A stretch of DNA of 33,387 bases from Ignavibacteria bacterium (GCA_026417495.1 JAOADD010000067.1:1-33387), one strand, 5' to 3'; positions 8,116 through 17,273 are shown, counted from the stretch's first letter. Notes: generated from the letters alone by a model not told the origin. Numbers and translations are program-made.

Positions 8116-8622
8116 ATGATAGAAAAAGCAGAGAAAATAATAAAAAAATATAAATTACAAAAACATATTGAAGGTGGGTACTTCACAGAGTTTTATCGAT
8201 CACATGAGAAAATTAATCAGAACTGCCTGCCGAAAAGATACAAATCAGTAAGAGTATTTTCCACTTCTATTTATTTCTTATTGAAAGGTAATGAGTTTTC
8301 AACATTTCATAAATTAAATTCTGATGAGATTCTTCATTTTTATGATGGCTGTCCTGTAAATGTATACTTGATCGACAAAAATGGAAATTTAGAAATAAAA
8401 AAACTTGGTAGAAACATTAGTAGAGGTGAAAACTACCAAATACTTGTAAAAGCTGGAAACTGGTTAGCAATTAAACCAACGAAGAGAAAATCTTTTTCCT
8501 TAATTGGTTGTACTGTTGCTCCAGGATTTGAATATGATGATTTACATTTAGGTAAAAAAGAAGAATTGTTAAAAATATTTCCAAAACAAAAAAAACTGAT
8601 TGAGAAACTCACTATATATTAA
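8116..8622 (+). CDS. Cupin_5 (DUF985) family protein
   Basis: A 168-residue predicted cytoplasmic protein of the DUF985/cupin_5 family, a single small beta-barrel with no settled function. Family landmarks: AEKIIKKYKLQKHIEGGYFTEFYRS at the N-terminus (HxEGGYF typical), STSIYFLLKGNEFSTFHKL with the cupin HKL strand, DEILHFYDG, and near the C-terminus GCTVAPGFEYDDLHLGKKEEL, where VAPGFEYxDF is the family signature. I chose the ATG at 8116 because MIEKAEKIIKKY fits the family start. An in-frame ATG at 8065 would add 17 residues and lies in the promoter of the divergent POT gene. metG starts 58 nt downstream on the same strand. It is sometimes annotated as sugar-epimerase-like by fold only. Confidence 0.85.
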   Translation: MIEKAEKIIKKYKLQKHIEGGYFTEFYRSHEKINQNCLPKRYKSVRVFSTSIYFLLKGNEFSTFHKLNSDEILHFYDGCPVNVYLIDKNGNLEIKKLGRNISRGENYQILVKAGNWLAIKPTKRKSFSLIGCTVAPGFEYDDLHLGKKEELLKIFPKQKKLIEKLTIY

Positions 8623-8680
8623 TTAATATTTTCAAATAAAATTTCATTTATACAAAAAACATTAATAGTTATATTGCTAA

Positions 8681-10657
8681 ATGGACAAGAAAAAATATTT
8701 AATCACTTCAGCTTTACCTTATGCGAATGGCTATATACATCTTGGGCATATAGCAGGTGCTTATTTGCCAGCAGATATTTTTGTTAAATATAAACGATTA
8801 AAAAAAGAAGATGTTATATTTATCTGTGGTTCTGATGAACATGGTACTGCAATAGAAATCAGCGCACTTAAAGAAAAAGTCACTCCTAAGGAAATAATAG
8901 ACCGATACCATTTTGCAAATAAGCGAGCTTTTGAAGAATTAGGAATAGAATTTGATATTTACTCAAGAACATCAAATGAAATACATCATAAAACTTCTCA
9001 AGAATTTTTCCTCAATTTATACAATAAAAACCTTTTAATTAAGAAATCTGAAAAACAACTTTATTCAGAAAAAGATAAAAAATTTCTTGCAGATAGGTTT
9101 GTTGAAGGTACTTGCCCAATATGTGGATATGAGGAAGCAAGAGGTGACCAGTGTGAAAGTTGTGGAAGTAATTTATCCCCTTTAGAATTAATTAATCCTA
9201 AATCAAAAATATCTGGAGATACTCCTGTAATAAAAGAATCTATTAATTTTTATTTCCCGCTCGAGAAATTTCAAAAAAAATTGGAGGATTGGATATCTCA
9301 GAAAACAAACTGGAAATACAATGTGAAGAATTACTGTGAAGGGTGGTTCAAAACAGGATTAAAAGATAGAGCAATTACAAGAGACCTTGAATGGGGAGTA
9401 AAAGTCCCTTTAGAAGGATATGAAGGAAAAGTTATTTATGTGTGGTTTGAAGCACCAATAGGATATATATCAGCAACAAAAGAACTTTTCATACAAAGAG
9501 GAAATCCAGAAAAATGGAAAGAATATTGGTGTGATGAAAACACTAAACTAATACATTTTATAGGGAAAGATAATATTGTTTTCCATGCATTAGTATTTCC
9601 TGCAATGTTAATGGCACATGGTGAATATATATTACCCGATAATGTTCCTGCAAATGAATTCTTAAACCTCGAAGGTGGCAAACTTTCCAAGAGCAAAGGG
9701 CATGGTATTCTTGTTAAAGATGTTGTTAAAGAATACAATCCAGACCTTGTTAGATATGTTGTTGCATCTAATCTACCAGAAAACAAGGATTCCGACTTAA
9801 GTATTGATGACTTTAAAATAAAAAATAACAATGAACTTGCAGGAATTCTTGGTAATTTTATAAATAGAACAGTCGTATTTGCAAAGAATAAATTTAATAA
9901 TAAAATACCAGCAAGGCAAAATAACGAGTCTGAAATTCTTAAAACAATAAAGACGCAGGCAGATATCATTGAAAAATGTTATGAAAGTTTCAGATTTCGC
10001 GATGCATTGAACGAAACTATGAATATTGCTAGAATTGCAAATAAATTTTTTAATGATATGGAACCATGGAATGTAATTAAAACTGATGTAAATAAGTGTG
10101 GTGAGATAATTAATGATTGTTTAAACATATGTTACTCATTAGCAATTGCAATATACCCCATATTACCATTTACCAGTAAGAAAATTCTAAAAATACTAAA
10201 TGAGACAGATACAGAACTTGATTGGAATAAAATAGGTAATATAAATTTAAAGGAGAATAGAGAATTAGGAGAAAATGAAATACTTTTCCCACAAATAGAA
10301 AATAATAATACAACAGAAGATAAAGAAATGGAAGAAGAAATATCAATAACCGAATTCCAAAAGATAAAAATAAAAATAGCCAAAGTAATAACCTGTGAGA
10401 AAATACCAAACAGTAAAAAACTTTTAAAATTGAAAATAAAAATAGGTGATAAAGAGAAACAAATAGTAGCTGGAATTGCAGAACATTACTTACCTGATGA
10501 ATTAATTGGAAAATCCATTGTTGTAGTAAGTAATATGAAGAAAACTAAATTAATGGGTATTGATTCAGAAGGCATGTTACTTGCAGCAAAAAAGGACGAT
10601 AAATTAGTTCTGTTATCAACAGACAAGCCTATTGATGATGGGGCAGATGTAAACTAA
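8681..10657 (+). CDS. metG: Methionyl-tRNA synthetase with C-terminal tRNA-binding domain
   Basis: A 658-residue class Ia synthetase that charges tRNA-Met, including the initiator. The catalytic Rossmann fold starts with SALPYANGYIHLGH; HLGH (20-23) is the HIGH motif. The connective peptide carries a zinc knuckle, Cys145, Cys148, Cys158 and Cys161. KLSKS (334-338) is the KMSKS loop. An alpha-helical anticodon-binding domain follows (about 390-530). After an acidic linker, the last 100 residues form an OB-fold tRNA-binding domain (Trbp111/EMAPII type: FQKIKIKIAKV, KLLKLKIKIGDKEKQIVAGIA, SEGMLLAA), which dimerises the enzyme in many bacteria. The arrangement matches Bacteroidota MetG. folP follows after 11 nt, so the two genes are probably co-transcribed. 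No riboswitch or T-box is visible in the 58-nt gap upstream. Confidence 0.97.
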   Translation: MDKKKYLITSALPYANGYIHLGHIAGAYLPADIFVKYKRLKKEDVIFICGSDEHGTAIEISALKEKVTPKEIIDRYHFANKRAFEELGIEFDIYSRTSNEIHHKTSQEFFLNLYNKNLLIKKSEKQLYSEKDKKFLADRFVEGTCPICGYEEARGDQCESCGSNLSPLELINPKSKISGDTPVIKESINFYFPLEKFQKKLEDWISQKTNWKYNVKNYCEGWFKTGLKDRAITRDLEWGVKVPLEGYEGKVIYVWFEAPIGYISATKELFIQRGNPEKWKEYWCDENTKLIHFIGKDNIVFHALVFPAMLMAHGEYILPDNVPANEFLNLEGGKLSKSKGHGILVKDVVKEYNPDLVRYVVASNLPENKDSDLSIDDFKIKNNNELAGILGNFINRTVVFAKNKFNNKIPARQNNESEILKTIKTQADIIEKCYESFRFRDALNETMNIARIANKFFNDMEPWNVIKTDVNKCGEIINDCLNICYSLAIAIYPILPFTSKKILKILNETDTELDWNKIGNINLKENRELGENEILFPQIENNNTTEDKEMEEEISITEFQKIKIKIAKVITCEKIPNSKKLLKLKIKIGDKEKQIVAGIAEHYLPDELIGKSIVVVSNMKKTKLMGIDSEGMLLAAKKDDKLVLLSTDKPIDDGADVN

Positions 10658-10668
10658 TATCAAAAAAT

Positions 10669-11520
10669 ATGAAATACAAATTTGGAAATTCAGAATACAT
10701 TCTTTCTGAGAGAACATTTATAATGGGTATTTTGAATGTGACACCAGATTCTTTTTCGGACGGTGGTAAGTACTTTAAAAATAGCAAACCTGATTTAGAT
10801 AAAATCTTGAGTGATGCGACAAGAATGGAACATGAAGGTGCAGACTTTATTGATATAGGTGGAGAATCCACAAGGCCAGGTGCGGAAAAGGTATCAGTCG
10901 CTGAAGAAATGGACAGAGTTATACCAGTGATTGCAATCCTTTCAAAAAAAATTAAAATACCTATTTCAATTGATTCATATAAAAGTGAGGTAGTTGAAGA
11001 AGCATTTAAAAATGGTGCTGAAATAGCTAATGATATTAGTGGTTTAACATTTGATGATAGGATGGTAGACGTTATAGCCAGATACAATAAATCATGCATT
11101 TTAATGCACATCAAAGGAACTCCTGATAATATGCAAGAAAATCCTCAATATAATGATGTAGTTAAGGAAGTATACTCTTTTTTACATAATGCGAAAGAAA
11201 AAGCAGAGAATTACGGAATAAAACAAATAATTTTAGATGTTGGAATTGGTTTTGGGAAAACTCTTGAACATAATATATTATTAATAAACAATCTTTCTAA
11301 ATTTAAAGAACTTAATTGTCCACTTTTGATTGGATTATCAAATAAAAGTTTTATTGATAAAATATCCCCTACTCCTATAAATGAACGCTTAGGAGGAACG
11401 ATCGCAGCTAATGTTGTTGCTATACTTCACGGAGTGAACATTTTAAGAGTGCACAATGTTTTAGATAATAGAAATGCAGCAATTGTTACTGATTACTTGA
11501 AAAAATATGGACGAAAATAA
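10669..11520 (+). CDS. folP: Dihydropteroate synthase
   Basis: A 283-residue TIM-barrel enzyme of folate synthesis. It joins 6-hydroxymethyl-7,8-dihydropterin pyrophosphate with p-aminobenzoate and is the target of sulfonamides. Signature 1 is MGILNVTPDSFSDGG (19-33); signature 2 is DFIDIGGESTRPGA. Then come pterin-site elements PISIDSYK, NDISGL and ILDVGIGFGKT, the pABA/phosphate loop IGLSNKSFID, and C-terminal RLGGTIAANVVAILHGVNILRVHNV. The usual terminal motif is RVHDV; here the Asp is Asn, a small departure. It is 11 nt after metG, and its last 14 nt overlap the start of copA, suggesting translational coupling along metG-folP-copA. No other folate gene is present. Confidence 0.96.
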   Translation: MKYKFGNSEYILSERTFIMGILNVTPDSFSDGGKYFKNSKPDLDKILSDATRMEHEGADFIDIGGESTRPGAEKVSVAEEMDRVIPVIAILSKKIKIPISIDSYKSEVVEEAFKNGAEIANDISGLTFDDRMVDVIARYNKSCILMHIKGTPDNMQENPQYNDVVKEVYSFLHNAKEKAENYGIKQIILDVGIGFGKTLEHNILLINNLSKFKELNCPLLIGLSNKSFIDKISPTPINERLGGTIAANVVAILHGVNILRVHNVLDNRNAAIVTDYLKKYGRK

Positions 11521-13738
11521 ATATAAAAAAATACAACTGGATATAATTGGGATGAATTGCACCAATTGTGCGAAAAGCATCCAAACATATTTAGAAAAAT
11601 TAGAAGGAATAAAAACGGTTCAAATCAATTTCACAACTGAAACAGCAGAAATAATATTTGACAAAAAGAAAATTTCATTAGATACAATCAAAGAGAGTAT
11701 CAAAAAACTTGGTTATACTCCAATTGAGGAAGAATTTGATGCAATAGAAGAAAAAAGGTATAAAGCACTAAAATCTCAGAAAATTAAGATAACATTCTCA
11801 ATATTTTTTAGTATTCTCATTATAGCGGTATCAATGAGAGACCACTTTGGGTTTTTAAAATTTTTAAATAACGTAAATATAAATTTACTTTATATTTTTC
11901 TAATAATATTAAGTACGATTGTAGTATTCTGGTGCGGAAATAAATTTCTATTAGGTGCATATAATGCTCTTAAAAACAAGACTTCTAATATGGATAGTCT
12001 TGTAAGCTTGGGGACTCTTTCTTCATATATATACAGTTTAGTTATATCATTTAATCACATTTTTAATTTAAAGATATCTTTATTTGAAAATAGTCACGAA
12101 GTTTATTTTGAAACCTCCTCAATGATAATAACTTTTATTTTGATAGGTAATTATTTAGAAGCTAAATTAAAAGCAAAAACATACACATCAATAAATAAAC
12201 TTAAAGGACTTCGTTCGAAATTTGTTAATGTTATTAGAAACGGTAACGAAATTCAGATACCATATCGAAAGGTAAAAGTAAATGATATTGTAATCGTAAA
12301 AACAGGCGAAAAAGTACCCGTTGATGGCTATATAATTGAAGGACAATGTATTGTTGATGAAAGCACAGTAACGGGTGAAAGTCTTCAATATGAAAAGATC
12401 GAAGGCGATTATCTTATAAGCGGCACAATTATAATAAATGGAGCAGTTAAATTATCTGCTGAAAAAGTTGGAGAAGAAACTACACTTTCAAAAATTATTA
12501 ATCTTGTTAAAGAAGCATCATTATCAAAGCCTAAAATACAAAGATTAGCGGATAAAATATCTGCGGTTTTTGTACCTCTGGTAATACTAATTTCAATATT
12601 TACATTTATAATTTGGAATTTCGTTATAGGAGAAGCTTTTGACAAATCATTGTTATATGCTGTCTCTGTGTTAATAATAGCTTGCCCATGCGCATTAGGT
12701 TTAGCTTCTCCAATGGCAGTAGTTATAGGAATTGGAAGAGCAGCAGAAAATGGAGTACTATTTAACAATATTGAAGCAATAGAAAAATTGAATAAGGTAA
12801 ATACAATATGTTTTGACAAGACTGGTACTTTAACGACAGGTAAAATGAAAATCAAAACAATAAAAACATCAAATGGTTTAAGTACTAATGAAATATTAAA
12901 ATATGCATACAGTCTTGAAAAATACTCCAATCACCCTATAGCAAAATCTATTAATTATTATTGTTACAATAAAAACATTATTCCTTACTCCGAAGTTGAA
13001 AATGTTGTGAATCATCACGGAATGGGTATTACAGGTCTTGTTAACAAGAAACCTGTTTTGATTGGGAACTCCCGAATGCTTAAAAATTATAATATTAGTA
13101 CACCAAAAGACTACGATGAAACTAACAAATTATTATATATATGTATTGAAAATAAAGTTGTAGCAGCAATTGAGTTTTCTGATACAGAAAAAAAAGGAAA
13201 TCAGGAAATCATATCAAAATTGAAACAAAGAAACATTGAATTATTTCTAATCAGTGGTGATGAAGAATCCGCAACCAAAGAAGTAGCTAGCAGTTTGGAT
13301 ATAAAAAATTACATATATAAAGCATTACCAGAAGATAAAGAACAAATTATTTCAAAGTTGCAACAGGAAGGGAAGTATGTTGCAATGGTAGGTGATGGTA
13401 TAAATGATACTCCTTCACTTGCAAGAGCAAATGTTAGCATAGCAGTTGGGACAGCAACAGATATAGTAGTTGATTCATCAGATATTGTTTTATTAAAGGG
13501 AGAAATAAGAAATATTATAAAAGCATTAAATATTTCTAAACATACAGTAAGAATTATCAAACAAAATATTTTTTGGGCATTTTTCTATAATATTATAGCA
13601 ATACCTTTAGCAGCAGGAATTTTATCGCCTTATGGAATAATTATATCCCCTGTAATGGCTTCTATGTTAATGGCTTTTAGCGATGTCGTCACTGTTATGG
13701 GGAATTCATTAAGATTGAAAGTAGTAAGAATAGATTGA
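11507..13738 (+). CDS. copA: Copper-exporting P1B-type ATPase
   Basis: A 743-residue inner-membrane P-type ATPase that exports Cu(I) (or Ag(I)) using ATP. There is one N-terminal heavy-metal-associated domain with GMNCTNC (Cys18, Cys21). Eight membrane helices follow. Helix 6 carries CPC (Cys393-Pro-Cys395), the actuator has TGES, the phosphorylation site is Asp437 in DKTGTLTTG, the nucleotide domain has His476-Pro477, and the hinge is GDGINDTPSLA (from 629). Helix 7 keeps Tyr694-Asn695. In helix 8 the copper ATPase MxxxS signature is Met722-Ala-Phe-Ser-Asp726, so the usual serine is aspartate, which is odd. The ATG start overlaps folP by 14 nt. The gene ends 20 nt from a convergent glycosyltransferase, with no hairpin between. 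No CueR- or CsoR-type regulator is nearby. Confidence 0.93.
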   Translation: MDENKYKKIQLDIIGMNCTNCAKSIQTYLEKLEGIKTVQINFTTETAEIIFDKKKISLDTIKESIKKLGYTPIEEEFDAIEEKRYKALKSQKIKITFSIFFSILIIAVSMRDHFGFLKFLNNVNINLLYIFLIILSTIVVFWCGNKFLLGAYNALKNKTSNMDSLVSLGTLSSYIYSLVISFNHIFNLKISLFENSHEVYFETSSMIITFILIGNYLEAKLKAKTYTSINKLKGLRSKFVNVIRNGNEIQIPYRKVKVNDIVIVKTGEKVPVDGYIIEGQCIVDESTVTGESLQYEKIEGDYLISGTIIINGAVKLSAEKVGEETTLSKIINLVKEASLSKPKIQRLADKISAVFVPLVILISIFTFIIWNFVIGEAFDKSLLYAVSVLIIACPCALGLASPMAVVIGIGRAAENGVLFNNIEAIEKLNKVNTICFDKTGTLTTGKMKIKTIKTSNGLSTNEILKYAYSLEKYSNHPIAKSINYYCYNKNIIPYSEVENVVNHHGMGITGLVNKKPVLIGNSRMLKNYNISTPKDYDETNKLLYICIENKVVAAIEFSDTEKKGNQEIISKLKQRNIELFLISGDEESATKEVASSLDIKNYIYKALPEDKEQIISKLQQEGKYVAMVGDGINDTPSLARANVSIAVGTATDIVVDSSDIVLLKGEIRNIIKALNISKHTVRIIKQNIFWAFFYNIIAIPLAAGILSPYGIIISPVMASMLMAFSDVVTVMGNSLRLKVVRID

Positions 13739-13758
13739 AATATTTAACTCAAAAAATT

Positions 13759-14511
13759 TTAACAACTCATAGAGGATTTGAATCTCTCCTTGTATTTTTT
13801 AATTTCTTTTTTATAAATTCTCCAATATCTCAGCGCTTCTATAATAGTTTTTATTATTACCGAAGGTCTTGCACCTGTAGAGATTCCATCTAATCTTGGG
13901 AGATGCCTCACACCTACTTCAGTCGAAGTATAACCAAGCAAATGTGCTTTAATCATTATTTCTGCATCAATGAATGCATCTACAGATTCAATAGTAATTT
14001 TATCAAATATTTCTCTTTTAAATAATTTAAACGCACAATCAATATCCCAATATCTAATTTCGAAAAGAATTTTTAGAAGGTAATTATAAAACAAAGAAAC
14101 CATTCTTCTATAAAAGGAATATTGCTTTGTCTTTCTAAAACCAACAACCATATCACTATATGGAATTAACGCAACAAACTTTTTCAATTCAGAAAGATCG
14201 AATTGGTTATCTCCATCAGTGTAAAATACATAATCCATTTTTGCATTAAGAAAACCGTCTCTTAAAGTATATCCATAGCCCATATTTTTTTCATGATGAA
14301 TTACTCTGACTTTAGGAAATTTTCTTGCAAGTTCATCAGCAACCTCACCTGTTTTATCGGGGCTACCATCCTCAATTATTATTACCTCATAATCTTTTAG
14401 TTTAAGTTCCTCAAGAACTTCAACTGCCTTTGTTACTACTTTATCAATATTTTTTTCGTCATAATACGCAGGAAAGAACACCGAAAGTGTAATTTGCGAA
14501 TTATCAATCAT
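13759..14511 (-). CDS. GT2 glycosyltransferase, polyprenyl-phosphate sugar synthase-like
   Basis: A 250-residue GT-A fold family 2 glycosyltransferase close to dolichol/polyprenyl-phosphate mannose synthases. The N-terminal strand is LSVFFPAYYDEKNI, then VIIIEDGSPDKTGEVAD. The donor-site motif is YTDGDNQFD (DxD type), followed by VVGFRKTKQYSFYRR and DIDCAFKLFKR. There are no clear C-terminal membrane helices, so it is likely peripheral at the inner membrane. By family it should move a sugar from a nucleotide donor to a lipid phosphate. Its start overlaps the end of the upstream epimerase by 8 nt, and the GT-C-like protein lies before that, so the three look co-expressed. The sugar is unknown. 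Confidence 0.85.
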   Translation of the reverse strand: MIDNSQITLSVFFPAYYDEKNIDKVVTKAVEVLEELKLKDYEVIIIEDGSPDKTGEVADELARKFPKVRVIHHEKNMGYGYTLRDGFLNAKMDYVFYTDGDNQFDLSELKKFVALIPYSDMVVGFRKTKQYSFYRRMVSLFYNYLLKILFEIRYWDIDCAFKLFKREIFDKITIESVDAFIDAEIMIKAHLLGYTSTEVGVRHLPRLDGISTGARPSVIIKTIIEALRYWRIYKKEIKKYKERFKSSMSC

Positions 14512-15457
14512 AAAATTTTATATTTTTCAAAAAATATTTATATAAATTATTTATTCCCTCCTTTAAACTCGTTTTTGGTTCCCATTTGAAAGTTTTTCTT
14601 GCTAGAGAAGAATCTAATATATTTATCGGAACATCTATACTTCTAGCAGGAAGATAAATTACATTTGGTTTTATATTAGTTACATCATGAATGACTTTCA
14701 GAATTTCGTTAAGTGAATACCCCTTTCCAGACCCTAAATTGAATATTTTTTCGGAAGTATTAACATTTAGAGATTTAACAATACAATTCACCGCATCTTT
14801 GATGTAAATAAAATCTCTGACAACAGTACCATCACCCCAAACTTCAATTTTTTCCTTTTTAATTGTTTTATAAAGAAATACAGGAATTACACCTTGAGAA
14901 ACTTTAGGGTTTTGACGGATACCGAAAGGATTAGACAATCTAAATATATAAAAGTCTAAACCATATAATCTGTTGAACATAAAAAGATAATCTTCAATGG
15001 TTTTTTTTACTATTCCATAAGAGCATAATGGATGTCCGTAATAATCCTCCTTAATAGGTATTTTCTTAGGTATTCCGTAAACAGTCCCACCGGACGAAAT
15101 GAATATTATCTTTGAAATATTATTAGCAATGCACTCATTAAATAGATTTATTGATGAAATTAAATTGGTTTCTATATCATAAATTGGATTTTGATTCGAA
15201 TTTTCAGGAACAGTAGAACTAACAAGATGAATTACAATATCTTTATTTCTTAATGCTTTTTTTATATCCTGCTTATTGAAGAAATCTCCTTCTATGATAT
15301 CAATATTATTAATAAAGCTCTTTAAATTAAATCTGTTAAAATAAAGTTTATCAAATACAGTTACTTTATAACCTTTTTCCACCAATTCTTCAGCAAGGTT
15401 TGAACCAATAAAACCACCTCCTCCAAAGATAATACAATTTTTATTTTTATTTTTCAC
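14504..15457 (-). CDS. NAD-dependent sugar epimerase/dehydratase (extended SDR)
   Basis: A 317-residue extended short-chain dehydrogenase related to UDP-glucose 4-epimerase and nucleotide-sugar dehydratases. The NAD-binding loop GGGGFIGSN (12-20) closely follows the N-terminus, and DxVIHL marks the third strand. The catalytic region is SSGGTVYG (121-128), with Tyr147 and Lys151 forming YxxxK in CSYGIVKK. C-terminal GDGTVVRDFIYIKDAV and NLGSGKGYSLNEIL are substrate-side motifs of the epimerase group. The start is GTG, placed just before the Rossmann strand, so no large N-terminal part is missing. It starts 2 nt after the GT-C-like gene and overlaps the GT2 by 8 nt. It probably makes the sugar nucleotide used by these neighbours. 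Confidence 0.88.
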   Translation of the reverse strand: MKNKNKNCIIFGGGGFIGSNLAEELVEKGYKVTVFDKLYFNRFNLKSFINNIDIIEGDFFNKQDIKKALRNKDIVIHLVSSTVPENSNQNPIYDIETNLISSINLFNECIANNISKIIFISSGGTVYGIPKKIPIKEDYYGHPLCSYGIVKKTIEDYLFMFNRLYGLDFYIFRLSNPFGIRQNPKVSQGVIPVFLYKTIKKEKIEVWGDGTVVRDFIYIKDAVNCIVKSLNVNTSEKIFNLGSGKGYSLNEILKVIHDVTNIKPNVIYLPARSIDVPINILDSSLARKTFKWEPKTSLKEGINNLYKYFLKNIKFYD

Positions 15458-15459
15458 AC

Positions 15460-17130
15460 CTATTTTTTTTGGAAAATATATGAATAAAAAGATTTTTTAT
15501 CTGGTGCAACAATTTGTTGCAATAATTTAAATTGTATTGTATCTGACAAAATTATTTTCTCTTCTATCCCAACAGTATCTTTATTATATATCCTATAACT
15601 GTAATGTGGTTCCCAAACAATAATAGAACCAGCAGGAGCATTCTCTATGAAGAGCAAAGTTGTATCTTTGTTAGTATATCTTTTGGACCAAATCGGATAG
15701 AATTTCTCTGGATTATTCTTGTAATTTTTATAAAAAAATCTAGTTAGGAAATGATTTGTAAATATTTTTGATGTGTCAGGAATGTTTATTTCAGAAATAT
15801 ACTCAGCACATTTTTTCATTGTAAGATTTTCCTGAGATAGCTGTTTCGGTTTAAAGTCTATCACAAGATACACAATCGATGCAAATAAAAGTAATAAAGC
15901 TACTTTATTGAGATAATTTGCATCTTTTTTATAAGAAAATATACTAATAATTACAAAGTATATTAAAATAAAAATCGCTTTTGTATAATCCGTTTGTGGT
16001 GGTTCTTTGAAAACATAGCCATCGGATACTTTTGATAAAAACAAAAATGTTAAAAACAACAGAATTGCGGGGACAATATAACTCAACATCCGATAATTCT
16101 TCTCAGCAATATTATTTAACCCAATAACAGCAAAATAGATACAAATCGGGGAAAGATGTAAAAGATACCGCCAGTTACCAGGATTCGGACCACTACCAAG
16201 CGTTGTAAGAATTTGAGTAATAAAGACTATTAAAAATATTGCATAGAACCAGAAATTTTTTACAAGGAAAGATTTAATCTCGTCCCACCATCCTAACGCA
16301 AAGAAACTAAAAAAACCATTTAGAAACAATGTTAATGAGATAGGCCCAACAATGAAAATATAAAACTTAAAGTAATGCAAGGGTCCTTGAGTACGGTATT
16401 CAAGCCCTGCAACTCTGAACATTTCAGAAATTACAAAAATTGGATCACCCGTTTTTAAATATCCAAGAATGTTATATATTAATGGTGCAACTGCAAGACC
16501 TAAAATTGCAAGGTATTTTTTCTTATATAGGAAGAAAATAAATAAAATTACAAGTAATAACGCTATTTCCTGCCTAAAAGTATAAATATATCCAGCAATT
16601 AAAGCACTAAGAAAATATTTTTCTTTTTTCATTGCAATCAGAAACAGTGCAAAAGTAAGAGCTGTAAATATTTCAGGATACGACCTGAAAGATAAATCAA
16701 AATATAACGGTTGTACAGCGAGAAGTAAGCCACCGATCACAGCATTTTTCAACTGATATACTCTCAACATTCGGTATGTAATAAAAACTGTGATAGAAGC
16801 AATAAAAGAATTAAAGACAAGCACAAAATCATAACTCACTAAAGCTGGAAGTACCAAGAATATTTTCCAACCAGGTTTAGGTGCATTCCCCAAAATCACA
16901 GATGGGTTAACCCAAAAATCAATCATATTTATATATTGACTAATCTCATCATCCTGATAAAATCCAACTGAATATCTACTTGATAAAAAATAAATGACAG
17001 TGAGAATAGGTATAATTAGCCAAAAATATTTACCAATTTTTTCATCTATATAATTACTTTGAATAACTTTATTTACTTTTGATTGTTTTTGCTTGACTTT
17101 TGCCAATTTCAAATAAAATAAATTATTCAA
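15460..17130 (-). CDS. Polytopic membrane protein, putative GT-C glycosyltransferase
   Basis: A 556-residue inner-membrane protein with roughly 10-12 hydrophobic helices and a soluble C-terminal part (about 430-556). After helix 1 the first outer loop has GFYQDDEISQY (Asp60, Asp61, Glu62). An acidic pair at this place is the mark of GT-C enzymes, which use lipid-phosphate sugars on the outer face of the membrane. The later loop SFRSYPEIFTAL also fits that fold. The identity is structural, not a close family match. The start must be TTG: reading upstream in frame there is a TAG 9 nt before it, no ATG or GTG lies between, and the next Met is beyond helix 1. It leads the epimerase-GT2 set, which could supply its donor. 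Another polytopic transferase or ligase remains possible. Confidence 0.6.
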   Translation of the reverse strand: MNNLFYLKLAKVKQKQSKVNKVIQSNYIDEKIGKYFWLIIPILTVIYFLSSRYSVGFYQDDEISQYINMIDFWVNPSVILGNAPKPGWKIFLVLPALVSYDFVLVFNSFIASITVFITYRMLRVYQLKNAVIGGLLLAVQPLYFDLSFRSYPEIFTALTFALFLIAMKKEKYFLSALIAGYIYTFRQEIALLLVILFIFFLYKKKYLAILGLAVAPLIYNILGYLKTGDPIFVISEMFRVAGLEYRTQGPLHYFKFYIFIVGPISLTLFLNGFFSFFALGWWDEIKSFLVKNFWFYAIFLIVFITQILTTLGSGPNPGNWRYLLHLSPICIYFAVIGLNNIAEKNYRMLSYIVPAILLFLTFLFLSKVSDGYVFKEPPQTDYTKAIFILIYFVIISIFSYKKDANYLNKVALLLLFASIVYLVIDFKPKQLSQENLTMKKCAEYISEINIPDTSKIFTNHFLTRFFYKNYKNNPEKFYPIWSKRYTNKDTTLLFIENAPAGSIIVWEPHYSYRIYNKDTVGIEEKIILSDTIQFKLLQQIVAPDKKSFYSYIFQKK

Positions 17131-17229
17131 AATTAACTAATTAATTTGTACTTAAAAAGGGAAAGAGAAATGTTTATCATTTAAAAAATTAATATATTAA
17201 TTTATCCAAAAATCTATTTTTCTATTATC

Positions 17230-17260
17230 TTTAATTCAGATTTTATTAATGTTATATTTG
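17230..17260 (+). promoter_or_regulatory. Bacteroidetes-type promoter of the sigma-54 activator operon
   Basis: TTTA (17230-17233), exactly 19 nt, then TATATTTG (17253-17260): the consensus TTTG-N19-TAnnTTTG with one mismatch. The ATG at 17274 lies 13 nt after the -7 box, so the expected leader is under 10 nt, close to leaderless. It sits in the 143-nt divergent gap (17131-17273) before the GT-C-like gene; I see no equally good promoter there on the minus strand. Confidence 0.6.
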
Positions 17261-17273
17261 TAAATATTTAAAA

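Noticed and set aside
8623-8680. Riboswitch or T-box before metG
   Set aside because: Only 58 nt of AT-rich sequence with no conserved stem or T-box motif.
9436-9969. 177-codon open frame on the minus strand inside metG
   Set aside because: It is antisense to a highly conserved catalytic domain, has no family features, and is explained by the codon pattern of metG.
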